Assembly (NCBI RefSeq): GCF_000969835.1
Contig: NZ_KQ033912.1
Location: 3,123,373-3,187,372 of the forward strand
DNA: 64,000 nt
Reading direction: 5' to 3'
DNA from: Parabacteroides goldsteinii DSM 19448 = WAL 12034
Lineage (GTDB): Bacteria > Bacteroidota > Bacteroidia > Bacteroidales > Tannerellaceae
Shown: positions 53,701-61,957 of the stretch, in pieces
Position numbering within the stretch: the stretch's first letter is position 1
Layout of the letters: each line of letters begins with the position of its first letter
The notes under the pieces: generated by a model
The model's input: the letters and a program-made list of their open reading frames with translations, nothing else
The model's database searches: none
What the model was told of the DNA's origin: nothing
Made by a program: the position numbers and the translations under genes

Positions 53701-55929
53701 GTACCGCTGACCTCCGATAAGAACGGTGAAGTGCATTTGTGGCTGCCGACTAATTACGACGGAACTTCTGTCTCTTTCTTCAGCGCCAACAGTTCTAAAA
53801 CCATCGCGCATCCGAAAATCGAAGAGAACGATGAGAACAAGGCCCCGATTGCCGTAAGGGTGTTCAGAGGCGACGGGACGAGTGCGGATTCAGAGGTTGG
53901 TACATTCCGTAGTTTGGCACGTGCATTTGCTGCGATAAATGCAGAGGCTTCTGATGCTGCGCAACAATATACCATCGAGTTACTTATGCCGCACACCGAG
54001 TCGAACGCAAACTGCGTAGTGCCAGGTAAAAAAGTCACACTCAAACTGAATGGCTATAACCTGGTTTGCAGCAAGGTGAATTTTGATACAAATACGAATG
54101 AGAATGCCTTCCTGATGATAACGAATGACGTAGCAACAGATAAGCATTCATCCATCGAAGGGGAAATTTCCATAACTCCGAATGTTTATATCAGCCGGAC
54201 AGTTCACATGACGAACATTCATGTAACGAACCAGGATCACAAGACCGTATATCGTACACTGGTGACAGGGTTGGAACATGGCAAAACATACCGATACTTC
54301 TACAACGGTTTGCAGAGAGACTTTAAGGTAGAAAATCAGGTGACAGACGGGGATAAAACTCTTGATGTTGCTTGCCTATGGCCTTACGCTTCTCAAATAC
54401 CGCAAGAATTACTTGTCTATCCATTGAATGGCAACGAAATAGATAAAAACGGAGCTCTGACCGTCCCCGGTGGTGAATTGGCTATCACCAGCCATTTCGA
54501 CAACTATCTTGCACTGGTGAAGGTAGAGAATGTGGCAAAAGTAGGTAATACATATTATCGGAAGTTCTCTGATGCGATAAAGGCTGCCAACGATGGCGGG
54601 GGAGATATCCAACTTTTGACAAATATCCAGTCGCAAGCCACGTTCGAGATCACAAATAACTACGCGATCAACCTGGACAAGTATAATCTGAGCTTCACAC
54701 AAGGCGGTTTCGATGTAAATAATAATAAGTTAACTATTAGCGGTGGAAAGAGCAGCACCTTGACAGGCGTAATCACTTTGAAAGGTGATGTTGCAGTCAA
54801 TGAAAGTGTATTGATCGGTGGAGTGGTTCTGCAACAATCTACAGATGCCATCAAAACTGTCTACCGCTTGCTTGTTGATAAGAATGGTACTACTCAATGC
54901 GTTTGGACAGAAACTCCGGAACGGGATACGGATAAAGAACTTGGTAACGACCATGAATACACAATCCCCGCCGGTCTGGCCAATCATCAGACGAAGGTGA
55001 AAGCGTATCCGGTAGTAACGTTGAATACTGCAGATGCTACATGGAATGATGATTATGAAGATTGCAACATCGTATTGAATAGCAATGCTGTTTGGAATGT
55101 TTCTAGCGGTAAAAAGAATATCCACCGCCTGACCATCCACGAAGGTGCGAAGGTAGTAACCGACACAGGAACAAAGATTACCGCTACCGACGGTATCCGC
55201 TACATACGTACATTTAAAGATAACGCATGGTCAATGATCGCCTTGCCTTACACGGCAACTGATGTGACTACAGTGATTGACGATAAAGTCGTATCCCTCA
55301 GCCCGGCATCCAACCCGGGAACTTCGGGCCACTTTTGGTTACAAAGCATCCAGGCAGACGGTTCGACAACCGATGTGACCGATAGCGAAATGACTGCCAA
55401 CAAAGTGTATGTGATGAAAGTACCGGCTAGTCTTGCGACTAAAGAGATCACCTTCGTCTCCGGTTCGAACCAGATGTTGCGTCGCGACAAGGTGCTGAAC
55501 CCGAATCCGGTCAGCGGCTTTGTAGCGTATGCCAATGGTACACTGAATGATGTTACGCTCGACAAACCGTTCTATCAGTTGAACGATGCAGGCGATACAT
55601 TCGAACGTGTAGACGATTTGACGACTCCGATCGCCCCGTTCAGCGGTTACCTGCTGGCCGATGCAGCGACAACAGCCAAGGTGGCCAACTTCAGCCTGCG
55701 TTCTTCCGTAGCGACAGACAACGAAGAGATCACTGTTCCGGAAGAAGGTTTGCTGGTACGTGCCGAAAAGGGACGTATCCTGCTGACTGCCGAACAACCG
55801 ATGCAGGTAGTGATTTGCGATATGGCAGGCGTTGTGAAGTTCAGCGGCGAAATACCTGCCGGCAATTCTTCGTTTGAAGTGGGTGTAGGTATCCATGTCG
55901 TGAATAACCAAAAAGTAATCGTTTGGTAA
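50734..55929 (+). CDS. Giant exported surface protein 1, adhesin-like
   Basis: The 1731-residue protein has an extended signal region: about 30 polar residues, then RSPRK and a long hydrophobic core ending VPVGAMAED. The body is rich in beta-helix-like segments, with recurring modules of the type IYIGDKTYDTLSEAFEAVQN (residue ~530) and VAKVGNTYYRKFSDAIKAAN (~1267), also found in the next gene. The C-terminal ~80 residues (MQVVICDMAGVVKFSG, then VGVGIHVVNNQKVIVW) resemble type-9-style sorting domains. No catalytic motif is seen. It is probably a surface adhesin or layer protein, co-transcribed with the HU-like gene 158 bp upstream. Family not recognised with certainty. Confidence 0.8.
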   Translation: MKLFYKSYAPDVSAGSTTIKDVGKKRSPRKLITLWSFLMALLMMVPVGAMAEDGADPDNPLTGDIGYKTFNTPNGSVYLNGVTGGQLHILAEGVTIYVAGNNSLKGSTRSHPALELGHSGISTNNSLTIKYWNKDNNVNYSSLELNGADYNALGNGDKPGIDLHEYTTSFTIEGAVIVRASGANDGVLYKGGSAFFSNRNSTITLKDGAYFAYTDNGAQSTVPDEANWTISNFASVGGKAINHLTSKQSITVNGGNLNADLKTFTNSVGTFYQAKIGELPFYAPQNGSSFKLLVGDGLKDYYGELATSTEKAYPFPIRTDNTGDGIQATVNVGAVNAGSTYYGQLSKANGTTIDLNVTQYPHEGKLSASAGNITLQGSANYKVMKTVSDGLKLKAEGENILTLKDLTINADNKVYIEGNVHLDEINRCRIAPNVINFKKDGTDVPVYFCRISTVDTELMGLETEKIEIEGNTDNYPSRVDATASCIYMWLPAGSSDIKFKKKTDGTTTYSIRGSVAAQHNQTISLASPVIYIGDKTYDTLSEAFEAVQNGETIELRGNYTARDGGNAIATKIEEGQSFILSLGDNTLNIGGQVAEDGRYPLISTENGTLIITAGQGSIIGNYRVAGRKIATDEDLKGRVYTTMANPGNPHVGGTPVTPKVVGTRVTVSTEVLSPSQESPMTDMPSAIHYTIDDRTVYAAKEVGTNTKVDETKYCLWLPNDNNTYLVKGQREKVFAQINNSTNKDNVALKPLFNLNSGNIKVTKDEILYANGYKYAGSTEDGNEGLGTKKDLPVVVTTYVSDKPGYINGYTLTVEDGTYVMVKDIYRNELLETNGEGANGKVTTKLVAKGNANVIMSGINSLGDIEIAENSNLTIDRLDENPPQANTLRFFTITGANKDNSILTMNGGALLSYITDTDNSSVAMNTISNVKAVYKDGSVRAKFDANGPRFVDENNKPLYRLTFSTLDGYTPYTVEYKDMDPDAEEGATVRVPLTSDKNGEVHLWLPTNYDGTSVSFFSANSSKTIAHPKIEENDENKAPIAVRVFRGDGTSADSEVGTFRSLARAFAAINAEASDAAQQYTIELLMPHTESNANCVVPGKKVTLKLNGYNLVCSKVNFDTNTNENAFLMITNDVATDKHSSIEGEISITPNVYISRTVHMTNIHVTNQDHKTVYRTLVTGLEHGKTYRYFYNGLQRDFKVENQVTDGDKTLDVACLWPYASQIPQELLVYPLNGNEIDKNGALTVPGGELAITSHFDNYLALVKVENVAKVGNTYYRKFSDAIKAANDGGGDIQLLTNIQSQATFEITNNYAINLDKYNLSFTQGGFDVNNNKLTISGGKSSTLTGVITLKGDVAVNESVLIGGVVLQQSTDAIKTVYRLLVDKNGTTQCVWTETPERDTDKELGNDHEYTIPAGLANHQTKVKAYPVVTLNTADATWNDDYEDCNIVLNSNAVWNVSSGKKNIHRLTIHEGAKVVTDTGTKITATDGIRYIRTFKDNAWSMIALPYTATDVTTVIDDKVVSLSPASNPGTSGHFWLQSIQADGSTTDVTDSEMTANKVYVMKVPASLATKEITFVSGSNQMLRRDKVLNPNPVSGFVAYANGTLNDVTLDKPFYQLNDAGDTFERVDDLTTPIAPFSGYLLADAATTAKVANFSLRSSVATDNEEITVPEEGLLVRAEKGRILLTAEQPMQVVICDMAGVVKFSGEIPAGNSSFEVGVGIHVVNNQKVIVW

Positions 55930-55939
55930 ATCATTTTCA

Positions 55940-55963
55940 GGGAAGCAGGGAAAAACTGCTTCC
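55940..55963 (+). terminator. Intercistronic hairpin between the two giant genes
   Basis: GGGAAGCAG and CTGCTTCCC form a perfect 9-bp stem with a 6-nt loop in the 74-bp gap. There is no T-run, so it probably sets relative expression or mRNA stability rather than ending transcription completely. Confidence 0.5.
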
Positions 55964-56003
55964 CAAACCAATAAGAGAGAGAAATAACTTAATATAGAAG
56001 AAT

Positions 56004-59000
56004 ATGAAAGTAAAATTGAACATACTATATATCTTACTGGCGTTTCTATGGATGCCGGTATGTGGTTGGGCACAAGATTTGGTGGACCCGGGCGAAGGTG
56101 GTGGAGTAGGTGCTCCGGTGGCAAAAGTCGGGAATACGGACTATAAAACGTTGAAAGAAGCTTTTGATGCTGCGGCAAATAAGCAGGTAGACTTGCAAAT
56201 CAGCCTCACCCAAAAAGAAGAGGTAACAGCGAATGTTACGACTCTCAACTTGAACAACCTGACACTGACAGGTGAAGAGAAAGCCGGTTTTAACATGACT
56301 GGAAAACTGACTGTCAAGAATGGAACGCTGAAAGGCGCATTCACCGTAACTGACCTGGCGAATTTTGTAGCCGGTACAGATGTTACCTTGGCAGATAATG
56401 TGAAGATTATTTCCGGTGGCAAGTCTTATTACCGTGTGTTGATAGACTTGGGTGCTTACACGGATGCTACAGCTCCTACACGTAATGATAAGGAGGTTAT
56501 TCATTCAAAAGTCGATGATAAAACTCTTTGCTGCTGGTTGGAAGCCGACCAGGCTGCCTATCCGATCATCCTGACAAGCGATGGTACGCAATATCAGACA
56601 GCCCTCACCTCTATCCAAAATCATGGCAACAACACTCTTTCATTAACAATGATAGAACCGGAGGAAGAACCGGAAGAAGAAAAGTACAACATTACCTGGG
56701 CTGAAGTGACTGGTGGAACGCTGAAAGTCATGATCGATGATCAAGAAGTACAAACCGGAGAATATGTAGCCAATTCACAGGTTACTATCGAAGCAACACC
56801 TGATGAAGGTTACACGAACCCTATTTTATATATCACTCGCAAATCGGAAGGTACTCCGATCGATATTACAGAACAAAAGTCATTTATCTTGAACGACAAT
56901 GTAAACATCTTGGTTACTTTCAAAAAATCTCCTACAGTAGGTCCTGATCCGGAGAATCCGGATGGCAATGCTCCGGACATCAAGATTCTGAATCCGAAAC
57001 AAGCGTTCGTTTATAATGGCAAGCCGCAGGCGTTTACGTTGACGACGAGTCCGGAGAATGCGTTGGAAGGTGCAACAATCTCTTATACATTAGACGGTGT
57101 AACAGTTAATGAACCTACTGATGCAGGAATATATGACGTGATCATCACACGTCCGGCCGATATGGATTTGGCAGCAGTGAATTGTACGCTGACTGGTGGT
57201 TTAACCATCGAAAAGGCGGAAGTTTTCTTCAAATTGAATGAAGGCAAAACCGGTTTCACTCTGGATGCAGATGCTAAAACAGCGACACTGAATGCGGACG
57301 ATTATCACGTCTATATCTTGGTTGATGGTAAGGAAGTAAAAGTTGAAGGTTCATTCGCTTGGGGTGAAGGTCAGGGGACTGCCATCAACGGCAATGTACT
57401 GACAATTGCTGAAAGTGGTATTTACGAGGTGGTTTTCACTCCTACAAAAGTAGAGAACTACAAAGAAATAGCACCAATCACCTTGCCGATCGAATTAAAA
57501 GAAGGTGATTTGAAGGACAAAATGCGTACAGTAACGGTTTCCGTAATCAATACGTACAATCCGGCCGATGATGATGAAGTACGCATTTACAATGGAAACC
57601 TGTTAATGGCAACTGCTACCTTATCAAATAAAGCAGAGGTTGAGTTTTATGAAGGCCAAAAGCCTACGTTCCGTGCCTTCCCTGGCGAAGGTTGTGCTTT
57701 TGTAAAGTATCTGATCGGAGACGAGCAGATTAATAAACAGGATTATACGCCTGAAACGTTTGATGTAGACCTGGTAGTTGAGGGACATTTCGGAGAAAAA
57801 GGCGATTTGGAATCATTAAGTCCGACGTTTGAAGCCCCGAAGGAATTGGTTTACAACGGACAGTTGTATGCCAATTCCTTCAGAATCTTGCAAGCAAAGG
57901 TGTATAGCAATTGGATTTTCAATTATACGAAGAATAATAAGATCGTTCAACCGATCAATGTAGGTGAATATACATTAGTTGTATCTCGTCCGGCAGATAG
58001 CAAGTATCAGGCATACACATCTGAACCGATGGCATTTAAAATAACGAAAGCTACTCCGACAGTTGTAGCGGATGAGATAACAGGTGCTTATCCCGGTTTG
58101 GAATTGAAGGATTTAAAGTTGAGTGGTACGGCTACGGTTGAAGGCTTGGGTACGATCGCCGGTACGTTTGAATGGGTAGAGCCTGCAACGGTTATCAAAG
58201 AAGGAGAGAACAAGGTTAAGTTTAAATTTACTCCGAAAGATGAGGTTAATATTAACTCTGTGACTGATCTGGAATTGACAATAACAGCAAGTAAAGAGAA
58301 TATACCTGATTTCGTATCGGTGTCTTACAATAAACCGTTAGGTGGTACGCTGGTTGTTGTGTATGAAGAAGAGGGAGATAATCACTTCCAGGTGATTCCT
58401 TCCGGTACAAAAGTTCCTACCGGTACAAAAGTTCGTATCTTTGCTTATCCCGCTGATTATTTTGAGTTGGCAAGCCTGACAGTTAACACGGAAGATGTAT
58501 TAAAAGACCTGGTCAACAACAAGTATGTAATTGTTCGTGAATTGAAAGTTGATACAGATATTCATGCGAACTTCCGTTTCACAGGCGAAGAACCGACAGA
58601 TCCAGATAATCCCGATAATCCTGACAATCCGGATCTGCCTGATAACCCGAATTTGCCTGACAACTGGCCCGACAATTGGCCCGACAACTGGCCTGATAAC
58701 TGGCCTGACAATTGGCCTGATAATTGGCCTGGTAACGGTGGCGGATTAGGCGAACAAAATAAAGACTATACTATATTGGTTCGTACGACCGGCCTGGGTA
58801 GCGTAACTCCTGGTACGACTGGTGCCAACAGAGGAGAAAGCATCACATTCAAGATAGAGCCGGGCTACGGACAGCAGATTGTCGACGTCCGTGTGAATGG
58901 TAATAGTGTAGGTGCCGTTACTTCTTATCAGTTGAGGAATATTTATGCACATACAACGGTAGAGGCCGTATTCTCCAATATCAATGTTCCGGTATATACA

Positions 59001-59471
59001 TTGACTTCCAGGGTGATCAATGAAAGGATCGGTTATGTGACTCCGACTAAGGTGCGCGTGACAGAAGGTAGCAATCATATCTTCATTGCTCATCCGAACA
59101 AAAACCGTACGATCGAGGATGTACAGGTCGGTACGGAGAAGGAGCTGAAGAGTATTGGTACGCCAACCAGCTACATTTTTACAGATGTAAAGGCCGATTC
59201 GCTTATTGTTGTCACTTTCCATAGCCCTGTTGCTAATGAATCTATTGAAGCATCCAAGTATCAGATCTATACGGAAAATGGTGCAGTGGTAGTTGATCCG
59301 GATCATGCAGCAGGAACAGTAAATATTTGTGATTTCAGTGGCCGTACTATTTACAGCAATCGGGAGGTACGTTCCATCACTCGTTTCCCATTGTCTGAAG
59401 GCTCTTATATTGTTACATTGATAATCGATGGTAAACAGTATTCGCAGAAAGTGTATCTGTTGAGCCGATGA
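56004..59471 (+). CDS. Giant exported surface protein 2 with MBG/InlB-type repeats and a DNWP linker
   Basis: The 1155-residue protein has a signal peptide (residues 1-24, ending VCGWAQ). A module VAKVGNTDYKTLKEAFDAAA (residues ~32-51) is shared with the upstream giant. Next come MBG-like Ig repeats (AFVYNGKPQAFTLTTSPENA near 332; ELVYNGQLYANSF near 615), a Pro/Asp linker with six DNWP tandem units, and an InlB-B-like region (VRTTGLGSVTPGTTGANRGE). The end is a sorting-like C-terminal domain (VNICDFSGRTIYSN, then SYIVTLIIDGKQYSQKVYL). It is probably a surface-anchored adhesin and the last gene of the operon, followed by a strong terminator. Confidence 0.82.
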   Translation: MKVKLNILYILLAFLWMPVCGWAQDLVDPGEGGGVGAPVAKVGNTDYKTLKEAFDAAANKQVDLQISLTQKEEVTANVTTLNLNNLTLTGEEKAGFNMTGKLTVKNGTLKGAFTVTDLANFVAGTDVTLADNVKIISGGKSYYRVLIDLGAYTDATAPTRNDKEVIHSKVDDKTLCCWLEADQAAYPIILTSDGTQYQTALTSIQNHGNNTLSLTMIEPEEEPEEEKYNITWAEVTGGTLKVMIDDQEVQTGEYVANSQVTIEATPDEGYTNPILYITRKSEGTPIDITEQKSFILNDNVNILVTFKKSPTVGPDPENPDGNAPDIKILNPKQAFVYNGKPQAFTLTTSPENALEGATISYTLDGVTVNEPTDAGIYDVIITRPADMDLAAVNCTLTGGLTIEKAEVFFKLNEGKTGFTLDADAKTATLNADDYHVYILVDGKEVKVEGSFAWGEGQGTAINGNVLTIAESGIYEVVFTPTKVENYKEIAPITLPIELKEGDLKDKMRTVTVSVINTYNPADDDEVRIYNGNLLMATATLSNKAEVEFYEGQKPTFRAFPGEGCAFVKYLIGDEQINKQDYTPETFDVDLVVEGHFGEKGDLESLSPTFEAPKELVYNGQLYANSFRILQAKVYSNWIFNYTKNNKIVQPINVGEYTLVVSRPADSKYQAYTSEPMAFKITKATPTVVADEITGAYPGLELKDLKLSGTATVEGLGTIAGTFEWVEPATVIKEGENKVKFKFTPKDEVNINSVTDLELTITASKENIPDFVSVSYNKPLGGTLVVVYEEEGDNHFQVIPSGTKVPTGTKVRIFAYPADYFELASLTVNTEDVLKDLVNNKYVIVRELKVDTDIHANFRFTGEEPTDPDNPDNPDNPDLPDNPNLPDNWPDNWPDNWPDNWPDNWPDNWPGNGGGLGEQNKDYTILVRTTGLGSVTPGTTGANRGESITFKIEPGYGQQIVDVRVNGNSVGAVTSYQLRNIYAHTTVEAVFSNINVPVYTLTSRVINERIGYVTPTKVRVTEGSNHIFIAHPNKNRTIEDVQVGTEKELKSIGTPTSYIFTDVKADSLIVVTFHSPVANESIEASKYQIYTENGAVVVDPDHAAGTVNICDFSGRTIYSNREVRSITRFPLSEGSYIVTLIIDGKQYSQKVYLLSR
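58659..58730 (+). repeat. Six tandem 12-bp repeats encoding DNWP
   Basis: Six copies of GAYAAYTGGCCY encode (DNWP)6 at residues ~886-909, preceded by a DNPDNPDNPDLPDNPNLP stretch. Differences are only silent C/T changes at third positions. The 12-bp unit keeps frame, so copy number can vary without breaking the gene. Confidence 0.9.
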
Positions 59472-59491
59472 TGTCGGTAAGTTGATAAAGA

Positions 59492-59521
59492 AAAGGGGCA
59501 AAAGCGATTTTGCCCCTTTTG
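59492..59521. terminator. Bidirectional Rho-independent terminator
   Basis: AAAAGGGGCAAAA and TTTTGCCCCTTTT form a perfect 13-bp stem with a GCGA loop. The A-tract/T-tract ends serve both the surface-protein operon (plus) and the M81 gene (minus). Confidence 0.9.
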
Positions 59522-59543
59522 GGTTTAATAAGTATGTGGTTGT

Positions 59544-61112
59544 TTATCTTCCGTACAAATGTTTTGCCGAGGGAACAAATATGACATTCAGTTCCGGGTC
59601 CGGCATATCCGGATCTAACGGGAACATCGGGCGGATGATATTCTTATAAGGAAGTTTCTGGAAATCCTGGTCCACTCCTCCGCGCGTCAGTGCCATTACC
59701 CAATCTGCTTTCATATTGTACCATTGGTTGACCAGGTATCCCTGTTTTACCATGACGATATCCATTTCACGGGGATCAATTCCGGTACCCTCCAGGTTAG
59801 GTGTAGGGGAAGATGTTCCTACAACTACATAAATGCTTCCTGTCTTGATAATGGCAATATTGTTGCGTCTTCTGTAAGGGGCATTGTCGGCAGCCTGCGT
59901 CTCATCCTGTGCAGGACTGACATATACGACCGTACCCGATAGTTTTACAGGTGGTTCGTAGGAGTTGTCCGTCATTGCACCTACATATCCTTCTGCGTGG
60001 CCGCCTACACCAGCCTTACGTGCGGCTTCAACCATCTCGCTTCCTGGAATAGAACAGTAAAGCAGGCTTTTGCCGTTTGGAGATTGAAGTTCCGGACGTT
60101 TCAATACCCGGGCTAATGTCCATGTAACTTCGCCTGAACCGCCACCACCGGGATTGTCACCCATATCGCTGATAAAGAAAGGCTTCTTGTCGCTGGCCAG
60201 CGCCAGATCGAGACATTTTTCGAGCGGATGCCCCGGAGCTTCCAATGTGAACTGGCGGCGGACATCCCAGAATTTTTGCGCCAGTTTCTTTGCGCCTGCT
60301 TCTACCTGTGCTTTGTCGTCACCGTAAACCATCACTACCCCCTGGTTGCGCCGGTCGTCTCCCCAGACATAACCGATCCAAATACCTGCATCTATTACGC
60401 CCGGCATTGCTTCAACTTCAGGAACCATGGCATAAAGCGATTTGGCTGGTTCGGCACGCGTACTCGACCATTCTCCGGAAACTAATACCGGAACGGCTAC
60501 CCATGCTTTATAAGCTGGACGTCCTTTACCGGAGGTTAGTCGATCCAGCAGATTGACTACGCCACGACGATGCGATTCACGTGAATCATCGTGAGGAGCT
60601 TTGCGGTAAGTTGTAATCAGGTCGGAGTTAAGGGCTACGAGCCAGGAGGCATTGCCGTGAAGGTCCATAGTGGTCGTAACAAGGACGTCGTTGCCGATAA
60701 CGCTGCGGACTTTTTCCATAAACTCACCTTCCGGATCGGCTACTCCATCTACGCTGCATGCCCCGTGATTGTAAAACCAGAAAGCATCGTAAGGCATGTT
60801 CGCCTTTATTATTTCAAGTGCTTCGTTGACAAAGGCGTCGTATGATTCTTTCGTAACCGGTCCGCGGCCACCGCCACGGCCCATCAGGGAGGGAAGCCAT
60901 GTTGCGGCCTGCCCCATGGCGGAATCCGGACTCAGATAATCTGGCAAAGTGAGCGGCCTTCCGACTATCGGTTGCCTGTTGGGCATAAATACACTGTTCT
61001 CGATTTGTATACCGGCAACGCCGATACGTAGTTTCTGTTGCTGCGCGGCGGCATCGTTGGTGAATGACACGACCAACAGGCAGAGACTCAGGAATAGGAA
61101 AACTTTCTTCAT
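59544..61112 (-). CDS. M81 family (MlrC-like) metallopeptidase
   Basis: The 522-residue protein has a signal peptide (residues 1-24, ending DAAAQQ). Its body matches the MlrC/M81 family: RIGVAGIQIENSVFMP at the N-terminus, FWFYNHGACSVDGVADPEGE, TTMDLHGNAS (metal ligands likely Asp/His), FISDMGDNPGGGGSGEVT, and the C-terminal domain with RRRNNIAIIKTGSIYVVVG. MlrC cleaves linear microcystin fragments; relatives are thought to act on small peptides or amide bonds. Here export suggests a periplasmic peptidase. Natural substrate unknown. Single-gene unit. Confidence 0.9.
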   Translation of the reverse strand: MKKVFLFLSLCLLVVSFTNDAAAQQQKLRIGVAGIQIENSVFMPNRQPIVGRPLTLPDYLSPDSAMGQAATWLPSLMGRGGGRGPVTKESYDAFVNEALEIIKANMPYDAFWFYNHGACSVDGVADPEGEFMEKVRSVIGNDVLVTTTMDLHGNASWLVALNSDLITTYRKAPHDDSRESHRRGVVNLLDRLTSGKGRPAYKAWVAVPVLVSGEWSSTRAEPAKSLYAMVPEVEAMPGVIDAGIWIGYVWGDDRRNQGVVMVYGDDKAQVEAGAKKLAQKFWDVRRQFTLEAPGHPLEKCLDLALASDKKPFFISDMGDNPGGGGSGEVTWTLARVLKRPELQSPNGKSLLYCSIPGSEMVEAARKAGVGGHAEGYVGAMTDNSYEPPVKLSGTVVYVSPAQDETQAADNAPYRRRNNIAIIKTGSIYVVVGTSSPTPNLEGTGIDPREMDIVMVKQGYLVNQWYNMKADWVMALTRGGVDQDFQKLPYKNIIRPMFPLDPDMPDPELNVIFVPSAKHLYGR

Positions 61113-61213
61113 GGTTCGTTTAAATTTAATAGTATGACATAATAAAAATATATGGGATGTATATATGATTAAAATCAGGGTTAAACTTAGTGGAAATATA
61201 TGAGAAATTATTC

Positions 61214-61254
61214 AAAGTCAGGACTATTTATTACCAATGTCCTGACTTTTTGCC
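61214..61254. terminator. Terminator after the two-component operon
   Basis: AAAGTCAGGAC (61214-61224) and GTCCTGACTTT (61239-61249) form an 11-bp stem with a 14-nt loop. A T-run flanks it on the plus side and a shorter one (TTTGAATAATTTC) on the minus side, where the response regulator transcript would end. Confidence 0.7.
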
Positions 61255-61261
61255 TGGTAGG

Positions 61262-61957
61262 TCAGGATGCTGTGATCATCAGACCGATCCCTTTTATCGT
61301 TTTGATACTGACTTTTTCGTCTTGTGACAATAGTTTGCGGAGCTTCGTGACGAAGACATCCAGGCTGCGGGAAGCAAAGTAATCGTCTTCCGTATTCCAG
61401 AATTTGTCTAAAATGATTTCACGGCGGATAATTTCTCCCGGTTTACGAAATAATAGTTCCAGTATCCCGTTCTCGCGAGGTGTCAGTAATTGACTGCTTC
61501 CGGAGATATGGTGCAAGGTCGCCTGTGCCGGATCCAATGTGTATCCGCCTATTGTCCATGTCTGGTTTTTAACTTTTTCCGTATTCCCTTGCTTCATGCG
61601 GAGCAACGCGCGGACATGTGCATCCAGTTCTTCCGGCAGGAAAGGCTTTTTGACGTAATTGTCCACTCCCAGTTCATACCCTTTTACCACGTCTTTCGGT
61701 GAAACACGGGCGGATGAGAAAAGGATCGGGAGCTCTCTGTCCGTCTCCCGGATACGGCGCACCATCTCGTAGCCGTCCATGACCGGCATTTCGATGTCGG
61801 CAACGATAATATCCGGTTTTACCTGCCGGTATTTCTCCAGGCCTTCTTTCCCGTTGCAGGCGATGATCACCTCATAACCGCCTATCATATCTTCCAATCC
61901 TCCCTGAATGATATAACTCAGGTTGGCATCGTCTTCTACTAATAATAATTTGATCAT
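61262..61957 (-). CDS. OmpR-family response regulator
   Basis: A 231-residue regulator. Receiver domain with LLLVEDDAN acidic pocket, phosphoacceptor Asp54 (IIVADIEMPVMDG), Ser/Thr in FSSARVSP and Lys in VKKPFLPEEL. C-terminal winged-helix DNA-binding domain from TWTIGGYTLDP through LTPRENGILELLF, REIILDKFWNTEDDY, to VFVTKLRKLLS and TIKGIGLMI. It is the partner of the sensor kinase gene, whose stop overlaps its start by 4 bp. Similar Bacteroides pairs include RprX/RprY, but orthology is not established here. Confidence 0.95.
   Translation of the reverse strand: MIKLLLVEDDANLSYIIQGGLEDMIGGYEVIIACNGKEGLEKYRQVKPDIIVADIEMPVMDGYEMVRRIRETDRELPILFSSARVSPKDVVKGYELGVDNYVKKPFLPEELDAHVRALLRMKQGNTEKVKNQTWTIGGYTLDPAQATLHHISGSSQLLTPRENGILELLFRKPGEIIRREIILDKFWNTEDDYFASRSLDVFVTKLRKLLSQDEKVSIKTIKGIGLMITAS

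Noticed and set aside
55339..56178. 279-codon minus-strand frame spanning the gap between the two giant genes
   Set aside because: It runs antisense across both gene ends and the intercistronic hairpin, and lacks recognisable features.
58549..58749. 66-codon frame in +1 phase over the DNWP repeat
   Set aside because: Product of the 12-bp tandem repeat read in another phase; no start context.
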